NCBI GenBank assembly: GCA_038239345.1
Contig: JBBSEX010000042.1
Coordinates: forward strand, 1 to 23,617
Length of the DNA stretch: 23,617 nt
Direction of reading: 5' to 3'
Origin: JBBSEX01 sp038239345
GTDB lineage: Bacteria; Acidobacteriota; Terriglobia; Bryobacterales; Bryobacteraceae
The position numbers and the translations under genes were made by a program. A model generated the notes under the pieces. That model was not told the DNA's origin. It saw only the letters and a program-made list of their open reading frames with translations, and ran no database searches. Below, piece by piece: positions 1 through 8,789 of the stretch (positions within the stretch are counted from its first letter, which is position 1; every line of letters starts with the position of its first letter).

Positions 1-31
1 AATCGTGGTTCGAATCCATGCCGGGGAGCCA
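1..31 (+). tRNA. 3' end of a tRNA gene, probably tRNA-Asn
   Basis: Only the last 31 bases are present. They form a T-arm (stem cgtgg/ccatg around the loop ttcgaat), then a 7-base acceptor strand ccgggga, a discriminator G and an encoded CCA. The implied 5' acceptor strand is TCCCCGG. Together with G73 this resembles bacterial tRNA-Asn, but the anticodon lies outside the window, so identity is inferred. A tRNA 3' end beside a defence cluster and recombinase genes is a typical island integration site. Confidence 0.85.
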
Positions 32-173
32 CTACCTTTCTGCCCCAACTGCAAGCGCCTATTCCGTTGACAGCAGCGCCCGGCTGCTCCTTCGCCTGTA
101 TCCGCAACATCCGCGCGTTTTTGCGTGCGCCGCTTTCTCTCCAGTTGGAAGAGAGGCTTCCTGGGAGGGCGCA

Positions 174-192
174 CTCAACCCCCATGGTTGAG
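174..192 (+). promoter_or_regulatory. Perfect 7-bp hairpin upstream of BREX
   Basis: The arms ctcaacc (174-180) and ggttgag (186-192) are exactly complementary around a five-base loop. A five-T run occurs at 206-210, about 14 bases after the stem, so it is not a canonical intrinsic terminator. It could be a weak terminator insulating the tRNA, an operator with dyad symmetry, or chance. Confidence 0.3.
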
Positions 193-234
193 GCCGAACC
201 CCAAGTTTTTACTTGCGAACTCTCTTGTTTCTCC

Positions 235-261
235 GGTTGACAGGTCGCGTTTGTTGACAGG
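235..261 (+). promoter_or_regulatory. Direct repeat gttgacagg, possible -35 or operator pair
   Basis: The 9-mer gttgacagg occurs at 236-244 and again at 253-261, a 17-base period. Each copy contains the sigma-70 -35 consensus TTGACA. I see no good -10 element 16-18 bases after either copy, so a plain sigma-70 promoter is not demonstrated. Further copies of gttgacag lie at 66-73 and 14579-14586, both between genes. The pair could be a promoter element or a repressor operator for the BREX operon. Confidence 0.3.
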
Positions 262-347
262 CCGATCTAACGCGGGGTGCCGGATGAATCAGAATCCAAA
301 CGGCTTGCGGGCGCGCTAGCATCGAACCGCCCTCGCGAGTAGTAGAC

Positions 348-998
348 TTGGGTACGTGTATTTCGAAGCGCCCGACACATCTGGTGGAAAAGACAGAGGA
401 GGCTGAACGCCGTTACCGGGCCGACATCACGGCTGGGGCATTGAAGCTTCCAGAGAGCAAGGTCATTGCTGATTTGCTCCTGCGCGACGTCGATGCCGAG
501 GGCTGGAACGATGCCATCGTAACCAGGAATGTTCTTCAGGCCCGTAATCCTGCCACGGCTAGGCGTCTGACCAAGCTCATCCGAGGACGGCTGGAGACGA
601 TGGGGCCAGATCTATGGGCGCTAGTACGGGATGCCGAAGGTGTTGTGGCCACCCAGGCGGTTTTCGCGGCCGCCGTGAAGCACAGCCGCCTTCTAGGCGA
701 CTTCCTCGAAATCGTGGTAGGCGAGCAGCACCGTCGGTTCAGCGCGGCTTTGACTAACAAGTTATGGGGCGACTACGTCGAAAGCTGCCGGGAACGTGAC
801 CCGCACATGCCCCTCTGGAGCGAGACCACCCGCAGGCGGCTGCGATCTTCGGTGTTCCAGATGCTCGCCCAAGCACGATACATGGAAAACACCCGCAGTC
901 TTGAGCTGCAAACTGTCCACATCGCCGATCAGGTACTTCATTACCTAGAGACCAACAATGAAACGTATGTCTTGCGCTGCATCCAGGTGGCACCATGA
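348..998 (+). CDS. brxA: BrxA, BREX DNA-binding protein (DUF1819)
   Basis: This first gene of the BREX operon encodes 216 residues, close to the family's usual length of about 200. The N-terminal segment YRADITAGALKLPES (about residues 24-38) and the following VIADLLL are typical of DUF1819/BrxA. Family knowledge places BrxA as a small helical protein that binds DNA and is part of the type 1 system. The start is uncertain: TTG at 348 has only a weak upstream GAG, and an in-frame GTG shortly downstream is an alternative. The stop overlaps the brxB start by four bases (ATGA), indicating translational coupling. Identification rests on both sequence character and the syntenic brxABC-pglXZ-brxL order. 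Confidence 0.92.
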   Translation: MGTCISKRPTHLVEKTEEAERRYRADITAGALKLPESKVIADLLLRDVDAEGWNDAIVTRNVLQARNPATARRLTKLIRGRLETMGPDLWALVRDAEGVVATQAVFAAAVKHSRLLGDFLEIVVGEQHRRFSAALTNKLWGDYVESCRERDPHMPLWSETTRRRLRSSVFQMLAQARYMENTRSLELQTVHIADQVLHYLETNNETYVLRCIQVAP

Positions 999-1570
999 GT
1001 GATACCCTCTATGAGCGCTTGAACAAGATTCTACCGACGGTGATCTCCGACGGGTTCTTGAGTGGCAGCGGTATCGGTAACGAGATCGCCTTTTACATAT
1101 TTGATTATCCTCCTGAAGATGAACTGCGGGTTCGGGATTACCTGCGAACCTTACTCGATCACCTCCCCAAACATAAGCATGGGCTCAGGGTGAAACATTT
1201 AAATCTTTTCGACTTCGTGATTGAGTACCTTAAGAGCCGGAATTTGCTTGACAAGGCGATGCGGCTACAGCGCGATAACGGGGACCAGGCGTTAAAGAAG
1301 GCCCTCGCTGGCCCGTTGCACGAGGGCAAAATGAGTATCCTGTTTGCCGAGGCCACTCAACCCGAAGAACACGATCTAGTGATCGTGTCTGGTGTGGGTA
1401 GCATTTGGCCGCTGCTCCGTTCACACACGCTCCTGAATAACCTGCAACCGGTCATGGGCAAGACGCCACTCGTGATGTTCTACCCAGGCCGATATGACGG
1501 CCAATCGCTTCGGCTGTTCGGCAAACTGAAGAACAACAACTACTACCGGGCCTTCAAACTGGTTCCGTAA
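995..1570 (+). CDS. brxB: BrxB, BREX core protein (DUF1788)
   Basis: This 191-residue protein begins at an ATG that overlaps the brxA stop codon. Length and motifs fit DUF1788/BrxB: an N-terminal LYERLNKIL, a central FDFVIEYL region, and a C-terminal half reading LVIVSGVGSIWPLLRSHTLL followed by PLVMFYPGRYDG. BrxB is an essential type 1 BREX component with no enzymatic motif; recent work places it in complexes with PglZ and other core proteins. No catalytic residues, membrane segments or signal peptide are visible. It lies 12 bases upstream of brxC, in the same operon. Confidence 0.93.
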   Translation: MSDTLYERLNKILPTVISDGFLSGSGIGNEIAFYIFDYPPEDELRVRDYLRTLLDHLPKHKHGLRVKHLNLFDFVIEYLKSRNLLDKAMRLQRDNGDQALKKALAGPLHEGKMSILFAEATQPEEHDLVIVSGVGSIWPLLRSHTLLNNLQPVMGKTPLVMFYPGRYDGQSLRLFGKLKNNNYYRAFKLVP

Positions 1571-1582
1571 ATCGAAACACAA

Positions 1583-4500
1583 ATGCTTATAAAGAACCTA
1601 TTTGAGCGAGATATTTTTCGGCCCATAAACGGAGTAGTTAAAGCCGACCAGCTTGACGAATCTTCAGTCTGGCAAGAGTTGGAGGAGTTTGTTATTACAC
1701 GAGAACTCGACCAGCACCTCCGAAAGTTTATCTCTTGGTATCTCGAAGCCGTGGACCAGGAGAAGAATCCAGACTCCACGGGCAAGATGGGCATCTGGAT
1801 TTCGGGCTTCTTCGGCTCCGGTAAATCGCACTTTCTCAAGGTTCTCTCGTATCTTCTTCACAATCGCACGCATATCCATAACGGCGAAAGCAAACAGGCG
1901 GTCGAGTTCTTGCAGAGCAAGGTCAAAGACGCCATGCTCTTTGGAGATATCAAGAGGGCGGTGGCCGCCAACACCGATGTCATCCTGTTTAACATCGACA
2001 GCAAGGCCGACCATGGTAGCGGCACGGGACGTGGCCTCATCCTGCGGGTCTTTCTAAAGGTCTTGAACGAGTTGCAATGTTACAGCGGCGATTATCCGCA
2101 AATCGCCCACATGGAGCGCTACCTCGAATCCAAGGGTAAGCTGAAGGCGTTCCATGCCGCTTACGAAAAGCACACCGGCCTTAATTGGCTGAAGGAACGG
2201 GATGCCTACCAGTTCAACCGGGATGAGGTCGTCGAGGCACTCAGCGAAACCCTCGGCCAGAGCCGGGCCGCCGCCGAGAAATGGATCGACGGGGCCGAAG
2301 ACCACTTCTCGATGTCGGTCGAGAACTTCTGCAAGTGGGTCAAGGAGTACCTGGATTCCAAAGGGCCGCAACACCGAATCGTGTTCCTGGTCGATGAAGT
2401 CGGTCAGTTCATTGGCACCGACTCTCACTTGATGCTCAATCTCCAAACTATCACTGAGGAGTTGGGGACGATCTGCCGTCGCCGGGTATGGGTCGTCGTG
2501 ACATCCCAGGAAGACATAGACACTGTCCTAGGGGATATGAGCAAGACGAAAAAACAGGATTTTTCGAAAATCCAGGGTCGTTTCTTCCCGCCACTATCGC
2601 TATCTAGCGCCAACGTCGATGAAGTGATCCAGTCCCGCTTACTGGAGAAACTGCCGGACGCAAAGGGCCCACTCGAAGCCCTCTTCCAGCAGCGGGGCGA
2701 CATCCTCAAGAACCAGCTCACCTTCAAGAACTGCGGCATGACATTCCGCCAGTTTAAGGACACCGATGATTTCGTCAAGAACTATCCCTTTGCCCCGTAT
2801 CAGTTCCAACTGATCCAGAAGATCTTCGAGGCGGTCCGCAAAGCCGGGGCGACGGGTATGCACTTGGCTCGCGGGGAGCGTTCGATGCTCGACGCCTTCC
2901 AATCAGCAGTGAAGACTGTTTCAATGAATGAACTCGGCATTTTGGTCCCGCTGTACGACTTCTATCCGTCCATCGAGAGCTTCCTCGATACGGCGGTGAA
3001 AAAGACCATCGACCAAGCGGAGACGAACCCTAGTCTGGAGCCGTTCGATATCCGGTTGCTCCAGGTTCTTTTCCTCATTCGGTATGTGGACGAGATGAAA
3101 GGGAACGTGGACAACCTCGTGACCCTCTGTCTCGATCAGATCGACGGTGACCGGCTAGCCCTCCGCCACCGAATCGAGGAAAGCCTTGGGCGACTCGAAA
3201 AAGAAACGCTGATCAATCGGAGCGGGGATAACTACTTTTTCCTCACCAACGAAGAACGGGATATAAACAAGGAGATCAAGCAGGTTGATCTCTCCTGCGG
3301 CGAGGAAGCCAAACTCCAGGGAGAAATCATTTTCGAGGACGTGCTGAAGGGACAACGCAAGCACCGCTTCAGCGCGAACAAGATGGACTTCGATTTTAGC
3401 CGCCGCTGCGACCTGTTTCCCATCGGCAACCAGAAAGACGGGGCTTTGCTCGTCTCGGTCATCTCGCCCCTTGCTGACGATTACGAGAACTACGACAAGG
3501 GCAAGGCGATCCTGGAGAGCAGCGCCGAAGGCGGCCAAATCCTAATTCGCCTGGGCAATGACGAAAGTCTGGGCCGGGAATTGCGAACATACCTGCAAAC
3601 GGAGAAATATCTATCTCACAAGAACGACGGTACGCTCTCTGAATCGACAAAACGCATTTTGCGCGACTCCGCCCAAGACAACAGGCAGCGGCGCGAGCGT
3701 CTGACCACCCTACTCGGCGAAATGCTAGCGGCCGCCGAATACTTCGTGGCCGGACAGTTGCTCAAACTGAAGGCGTCCGCGCCGATGGCCGCACTGAATG
3801 AGGCGATGGAGTACCTCATCCAGAACACATTTAGCAAAATGAGTTACCTGAAGCTCCTTTCACCTGAACCGCTCAAGGAAGTTCAAGCCGTTCTTCGGAG
3901 CAATGACATCGCCAAAGAAAACCTCCTCTTTGCAACGGGCGAGAATAATCCTGAAGCCATCGAAGACCTCCGAAGCTACCTGCAACTCTGCTCGATGAAA
4001 AGCCAGCATGTCGTACTGCATGACATGTTGGAGAAAAGGTATGCATTGCGGCCTTACGGGTGGCCCGACGAAGAAGTGCTTCTGCTTTTGGCCCGGCTCA
4101 TCGTGTTGAGCGAGGTCAACCTGATGATGGATTCGACGCTGTTGCCCATCGACAAGGTGTATGAGGCAATAACGACGCCGTCGAAACGCCGCAAGATTGT
4201 GATCCGCAGGCGGGAGACCTCCGATCCTAAGGCGATCCAGAACGCCCGTAGCCTCGGCAAGGACCTCTTTGCCGAAATGGGCCCGGATGGGGCGGACGGG
4301 CTCACCGCGTATCTGCAAGCCAAGCTCAAGGATTGGCAGATAGCACTCCACGGTTTTAGACAGTTGGCTGATACGAGAAACTATCCGGGTGCCCACGAGA
4401 TCGCGCATGTCCTGACCCTCATTAGCCCGCTTCTCGCCGACAAGGAGAGCAAGAAGTTCATCGAGCGATTTAACACCCTGAAAAAGGACCTGCTCGATCT

Positions 4501-5176
4501 GGCCGATCAGTTTCACGACTTGGAACACTTTTACGGTCACCAGCAGCCAACCTGGGAAAAGCTCCGCAAAGCGAATACCGCCTTCCTACTCAACCGGCTG
4601 GAACTGGAGAAGAACGCCCAGGCCGGACCTGCGCTCAAGCGAATGCAGGAAATTTTGTCGGCTCAAACTCCATACGGACTCATCAAGGAAGCCGACGCCC
4701 TCATCAACAGCATCAATGCGGTGAACTCGTCGCTTCTCAGCGGGCGGCGGGCGGAGGCTATTGCGAAGACTGACGCACACATCGCCACGCTGAATAAAGA
4801 TTTGGCCACAGCACAGGCTGAAGCCAGCCTGCGAGCGGCCTGCCTGGAGCCGCTCAAAATCCTCCGAGAGCAGGTACAGAAGCAAGAGAGCCTCGCCCAT
4901 ATCACCCAGGCCGAGAACGAGGCGGTGAAGGAGTTCGACGCCGCGGTCGGGCGCATCGAGGACGTGCTAGCCGAGCAGAGGAAGCCCAAAGGCGAAGGCT
5001 TGGAAGAGGTTACGTCGCCGACCGCAGTCGTCAAGAAGCAACGAATTATCAAACCAACAGAAATCATGAAGGCGACGTACCTCGAAACGCCTGAGGACGT
5101 GAACGACTTCCTCGACGCGCTGCGGCAGGAGCTTGAGAAAGCTCTGGCGAACAACGAACGTATCCAGATTCGATAA
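1583..5176 (+). CDS. brxC: BrxC, large BREX P-loop ATPase (PglY-like)
   Basis: This 1197-residue ATPase matches the usual BrxC length of about 1200. The Walker A motif GFFGSGKS is at residues 75-82 (lysine 81). A Walker B strand IVFLVDE ends at D271-E272. The long C-terminal half is alpha-helical, with charged coiled-coil-like stretches near residues 1000-1130. It ends with the segment TYLETPEDVNDFLDALRQEL typical of BrxC. The family is required for exclusion of phage DNA and, in some systems, for host methylation. ATG 1583 is the first start after brxB but has no strong Shine-Dalgarno sequence, so it may depend on coupling. pglX starts eight bases after the stop. No truncation or frameshift is visible. 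Confidence 0.95.
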   Translation: MLIKNLFERDIFRPINGVVKADQLDESSVWQELEEFVITRELDQHLRKFISWYLEAVDQEKNPDSTGKMGIWISGFFGSGKSHFLKVLSYLLHNRTHIHNGESKQAVEFLQSKVKDAMLFGDIKRAVAANTDVILFNIDSKADHGSGTGRGLILRVFLKVLNELQCYSGDYPQIAHMERYLESKGKLKAFHAAYEKHTGLNWLKERDAYQFNRDEVVEALSETLGQSRAAAEKWIDGAEDHFSMSVENFCKWVKEYLDSKGPQHRIVFLVDEVGQFIGTDSHLMLNLQTITEELGTICRRRVWVVVTSQEDIDTVLGDMSKTKKQDFSKIQGRFFPPLSLSSANVDEVIQSRLLEKLPDAKGPLEALFQQRGDILKNQLTFKNCGMTFRQFKDTDDFVKNYPFAPYQFQLIQKIFEAVRKAGATGMHLARGERSMLDAFQSAVKTVSMNELGILVPLYDFYPSIESFLDTAVKKTIDQAETNPSLEPFDIRLLQVLFLIRYVDEMKGNVDNLVTLCLDQIDGDRLALRHRIEESLGRLEKETLINRSGDNYFFLTNEERDINKEIKQVDLSCGEEAKLQGEIIFEDVLKGQRKHRFSANKMDFDFSRRCDLFPIGNQKDGALLVSVISPLADDYENYDKGKAILESSAEGGQILIRLGNDESLGRELRTYLQTEKYLSHKNDGTLSESTKRILRDSAQDNRQRRERLTTLLGEMLAAAEYFVAGQLLKLKASAPMAALNEAMEYLIQNTFSKMSYLKLLSPEPLKEVQAVLRSNDIAKENLLFATGENNPEAIEDLRSYLQLCSMKSQHVVLHDMLEKRYALRPYGWPDEEVLLLLARLIVLSEVNLMMDSTLLPIDKVYEAITTPSKRRKIVIRRRETSDPKAIQNARSLGKDLFAEMGPDGADGLTAYLQAKLKDWQIALHGFRQLADTRNYPGAHEIAHVLTLISPLLADKESKKFIERFNTLKKDLLDLADQFHDLEHFYGHQQPTWEKLRKANTAFLLNRLELEKNAQAGPALKRMQEILSAQTPYGLIKEADALINSINAVNSSLLSGRRAEAIAKTDAHIATLNKDLATAQAEASLRAACLEPLKILREQVQKQESLAHITQAENEAVKEFDAAVGRIEDVLAEQRKPKGEGLEEVTSPTAVVKKQRIIKPTEIMKATYLETPEDVNDFLDALRQELEKALANNERIQIR

Positions 5177-5183
5177 GGCAGAT

Positions 5184-8100
5184 GTGAACCGTACAAAACT
5201 GAAGAACTACGCTCCGCAGGCTCGCCGGGAATTCATTCAGGCGATGACAGATCGTGCTGCCTTCTATGGACTCACCGCAACTAAGATCGAGCCGATCGTG
5301 GAACGGGGCGATGTCGCGGTCATCGCCGGCCGGGAGCATCCTCGTGCCGTCGCCAAGAAACGTAGGCAACTCGAAGAGCGCATTAAGCGGCACGGCTTCG
5401 AGCAGACGATGGAGGCGATGGCATACACCTGGTTCAACCGGCTGGTCGCTATCCGGTTCATGGAACTGCACGGCTACTTGGAACACGGCTATCGAGTTTT
5501 GAGTCACCCCGAAGGCAAACCAACGCCGGAAATCCTTGAACACGCCGAGCATGTCGATCTGCCAGGCCTCAAGAAAGATGCGGTCATCGACCTGAAGTTG
5601 GCCGGAAACAAGGAAGCTGAACTCTACCGGCTGCTGCTCACAGCCCAATGCAATGCCCTGCACAGGGCCATGCCGTTCTTGTTCGAGCGAATTAATGACG
5701 AAACGGAACTCTTGCTCCCCGATAATCTGTTGCACTCCGATTCGCTGATCCGCAAACTGGCGCGTGACATTGGCGGGGAGGACTGGCAGCAGGTCGAGAT
5801 TATTGGCTGGCTGTACCAATTCTACATCTCGGAAAAGAAGGACCAAGTCATCGGCAAGGTTGTCGCCAGCGAAGACATCCCAGCCGCCACACAGCTTTTC
5901 ACGCCGAACTGGATCGTCAAATATCTCGTACAGAACACACTCGGTCGGCAGTGGCTTGCGACCTATCCACAGTCGGCACTGCGGCAGCAGATGGAGTACT
6001 ATATCGAGCCCGCCGAGCAGACACCGGAAGTGCAGGAGCAACTGAAGGCGATCACGCCGACCAGCCTGAATCCCGAAGAACTGACGCTGCTTGATCCTGC
6101 GTGCGGCTCCGGTCACATCTTGGTCGAAGCCTACGACCTGTTCAAAGCGATTTACCATGAGCGAGGCTATCGGGCCAAGGACATCCCGGCGCTGATCCTG
6201 CAAAAGAACCTGTTCGGCCTTGAGATTGACGACCGGGCTGCGCAGCTTGCCGCTTTCGCTTTGATGATGAAGGCCCGTGACGACGACCGCCGCATATTCG
6301 ATAGCGAGGCCCAGCCGAACATTGTGGCGTTTGAAGACAGCCAGGGGATGAACGCGGCTGATATCACCCACGCTCTGAACTCGCCGATCAGCAAAGATGA
6401 CGTGCCGAGTGAGTATCTCTTCGAGGAAATCCAGGAAGAAAAAGACGGACTCTTCAGCAAGAAAGCCTTGGCTGAGAAAGGCCACGTCTCGCAAAGTGAC
6501 ATCGCCTTCCTGCTGGAATTGTTTCAGAACGTCAAGACGTTCGGATCATTGATTCAGGTTCCAGCGAAGCTGACCGCGAAATTGCCGGAGATCGAAAAGC
6601 GACTTGATGATGTGCTGAAGCGCGGCGACCTCACGCACGCCTCGGCACACGTTCTCAAGCCGTTGCTTCATCAGGCTCGGCTGCTGACAAAACAATACGA
6701 TGCCGTGGTTGCTAACCCACCGTACATGGGCAACAAGTACATGAACAATGCGGTCAAGACTTTCACTCTCCGCATGTTCTCCGATTCCCAGGCTGACCTA
6801 TTTGCAGTTTTTATTGACCGTTCAACGCAGTTTTGTTCTCCTAACGGCCAACTCGGATTTGTGACTCCTTATGTATGGATGTTCATTTCGTCCTACAAGT
6901 CTTTCCGAACGAATCTCCTATCACGCAATGCAATCACGTCCCTTATCCAATTGGAGTACAACGCATTTGAACCAGCATGTGTACCTGTCTGCACATTGAC
7001 GCTTCGTAATACAGGATGCCCATTCTTGAAGGGCGACTTCATCAGGTTGTCAGACTTTAAAGGGCACCAGAATCAGCCCCTTCGGACTCTTGAAGCAATC
7101 CGTGATCCTCGGTGCAAGTGGCGATTCCAGGCATCTGGCAACGATTTTGAGAAAATCCCTGGCAGCCCGGTGGCCTATTGGGTTAGCAGAGCCATGAGGA
7201 CGGTGTTTGCAGACTCGGCTCCATTGGGATCCATAACAAGGCCAATGAAGGGAATGTTCACGGGAAACGACGCAGGCTTTGTTCGTTTTCATTGGGAGGT
7301 TTCTGATTTGGTTCTGGATTGCAACTCCCACGAAGATTCAGCGCAACGTCATGGGAAATGGTATCCGTACTTGAAGGGGGGCGACTATCGCAAGTGGTAT
7401 GGCAACACTATTCATGTCGTCAATTTTGACAAGGATGGCGCTGCGCTAAAGTCTTCTGGAAAGCATGGTGATCGCAATCCTCAATTCTACTTCCTCCCAT
7501 GTCTTACTTGGTCGGATATCACGATTTCTAATTTCGCAGTGCGGTTTGTTGAGCGAGGCGCGCTTCCAAGCTCTGTGGGCAATTTCATTGTCGGCGACTC
7601 CGACATACTCCTGATACTGAGCGGGTTGCTATGTTCCAACATTGCCACCGAAGCATTGAAGATACTGAACCCGACGTTTCATGCCAATCCAGGCGACGTA
7701 GCTCTGATACCGTTCGCCTCCAAGGCAATTGGTGCAATCGGGCCCAGAGTGAGGTCTGTGGCAGAACGGGCCATAGACCTCGCACGCACAGACTGGAATG
7801 CTTCTGAAACATCGCTGCGGTTCAGAATGAACGAACTGGTTGGGCAATCGAAGGAATGCAGCACGGTCACAGAATCACACAGATCATACTCTGCAATCCT
7901 CCTGAATCGCATATCGGCAATGAGGCAACTTGAAGAAGAGAACAATCGCCTCCTCATCGAAGCATACGGACTGCAAGACGAAATCTCGCCCGAAGTCACT
8001 GACGACCAGATCACTCTCTACCGACCTGACCGCGCAGAGGACATCAAACGGTTGCTCTCCTACGCCATCGGTTGCATGATGGGCCGCTACAGCCTCGACA

Positions 8101-8789
8101 AGCCTGGGTTAATCTACGCTAACAGCGGCGATCAGGGCTTCGATCCCAACGAGTACAAGACTTTCCGAGTCGATAGCGACGGCATCATTCCGCTTCTCGA
8201 AATGGATTGGGGCATCCGGGACGATGCCGCCAACCGCATCGTGGAATTCATCGACGTGGCGTGGCCGAAGGAGCACCTGGAAGAGAACCCGAAGTTCATC
8301 GCTGACAGCCTCGGCCCCACCAGCAACGAACAGCCACGAGACACGATCCGTCGGTACCTCTCCAACAGGTTCTACAAGCATCACCTGTCGATGTACAAGA
8401 AGCGGCCAATCTACTGGCTGTTCTCCAGCGGCAAGCAGCGGGCTTTTCAGTGCCTCGTCTACATGCACCGTTACCACGAAGGCACGCTCGCTCGGATGCG
8501 CACCGAGTACGTCATCCCGCTCCAAGGACAGATCGCTGCCCGCATCGAACAACTCGAAGGCGACAAGGCTAAAGCCGCCAGTAGCAGCCACCGCAACAAG
8601 CTCCAGAAGGAGCAAACCGACCTCAAGAAGCAGCAAGCCGAACTGCTCATCTTCGAGGAGAAGCTGAAACACGCCGCCGATAGTAAAATTAGCCTTGACC
8701 TCGATGACGGCGTGAAGGTGAACTACGCAAAATTCGGCGACTTGCTAGCTGAGTCGAAAGCCATTACAGGGGGAAAAGATGATGAGTGA
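5184..8789 (+). CDS. pglX: PglX, BREX adenine-N6 DNA methyltransferase
   Basis: PglX methylates adenine in a non-palindromic site on host DNA, marking self. From GTG 5184 the product is 1201 residues, the normal size. I chose GTG because MNRTKLKNYAPQARREF resembles other PglX N-termini and AAGG lies six bases upstream; the longer frame from 5133 would overlap brxC. Methyltransferase motif I, DPACGSG, starts at D304, and the catalytic NPPY is at residues 511-514. The specificity (target recognition) region lies after NPPY. A helical, charged segment is near the C-terminus (about residues 1115-1170). Base composition drops in the recognition region: sampled rows at 6841, 6901 and 7501 are about 43-48% GC, against about 58-60% at 6181 and 8281. 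This suggests a recombined specificity domain. Confidence 0.96.
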   Translation: MNRTKLKNYAPQARREFIQAMTDRAAFYGLTATKIEPIVERGDVAVIAGREHPRAVAKKRRQLEERIKRHGFEQTMEAMAYTWFNRLVAIRFMELHGYLEHGYRVLSHPEGKPTPEILEHAEHVDLPGLKKDAVIDLKLAGNKEAELYRLLLTAQCNALHRAMPFLFERINDETELLLPDNLLHSDSLIRKLARDIGGEDWQQVEIIGWLYQFYISEKKDQVIGKVVASEDIPAATQLFTPNWIVKYLVQNTLGRQWLATYPQSALRQQMEYYIEPAEQTPEVQEQLKAITPTSLNPEELTLLDPACGSGHILVEAYDLFKAIYHERGYRAKDIPALILQKNLFGLEIDDRAAQLAAFALMMKARDDDRRIFDSEAQPNIVAFEDSQGMNAADITHALNSPISKDDVPSEYLFEEIQEEKDGLFSKKALAEKGHVSQSDIAFLLELFQNVKTFGSLIQVPAKLTAKLPEIEKRLDDVLKRGDLTHASAHVLKPLLHQARLLTKQYDAVVANPPYMGNKYMNNAVKTFTLRMFSDSQADLFAVFIDRSTQFCSPNGQLGFVTPYVWMFISSYKSFRTNLLSRNAITSLIQLEYNAFEPACVPVCTLTLRNTGCPFLKGDFIRLSDFKGHQNQPLRTLEAIRDPRCKWRFQASGNDFEKIPGSPVAYWVSRAMRTVFADSAPLGSITRPMKGMFTGNDAGFVRFHWEVSDLVLDCNSHEDSAQRHGKWYPYLKGGDYRKWYGNTIHVVNFDKDGAALKSSGKHGDRNPQFYFLPCLTWSDITISNFAVRFVERGALPSSVGNFIVGDSDILLILSGLLCSNIATEALKILNPTFHANPGDVALIPFASKAIGAIGPRVRSVAERAIDLARTDWNASETSLRFRMNELVGQSKECSTVTESHRSYSAILLNRISAMRQLEEENNRLLIEAYGLQDEISPEVTDDQITLYRPDRAEDIKRLLSYAIGCMMGRYSLDKPGLIYANSGDQGFDPNEYKTFRVDSDGIIPLLEMDWGIRDDAANRIVEFIDVAWPKEHLEENPKFIADSLGPTSNEQPRDTIRRYLSNRFYKHHLSMYKKRPIYWLFSSGKQRAFQCLVYMHRYHEGTLARMRTEYVIPLQGQIAARIEQLEGDKAKAASSSHRNKLQKEQTDLKKQQAELLIFEEKLKHAADSKISLDLDDGVKVNYAKFGDLLAESKAITGGKDDE

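Larger units (their letters stand above)
32..347. other. Leader region between tRNA and brxA, no gene
   Basis: I see no convincing coding sequence here; the short open frames lack a ribosome site and protein-like character. A hairpin at 72-88 (agcagc / gctgct, five-base loop) could help end the tRNA transcript, but no T-run follows it. A second hairpin and a repeated gttgacag motif are listed separately. The region must hold the BREX promoter unless transcription reads through from the tRNA. No gene for a WYL-type BrxR regulator is present. Confidence 0.6.

Noticed and set aside
174..210. Intrinsic terminator after the tRNA
   Set aside because: The stem is perfect, but the T-run begins about 14 bases later, too far for a classic terminator.
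125..319. 64-codon open frame between tRNA and brxA
   Set aside because: It has no ribosome site, is rich in arginine, serine and proline as expected of noncoding GC-rich DNA, and spans the hairpin and repeats.
5133..5183. pglX starting at ATG 5133
   Set aside because: This would overlap brxC by 44 bases and add residues unlike PglX; GTG 5184 has AAGG at good spacing and a family-like N-terminus.
5064..6494. 476-codon open frame on the minus strand
   Set aside because: It lies opposite the end of brxC and the start of pglX, both with clear family motifs, and reads as a valine- and leucine-rich antisense shadow.
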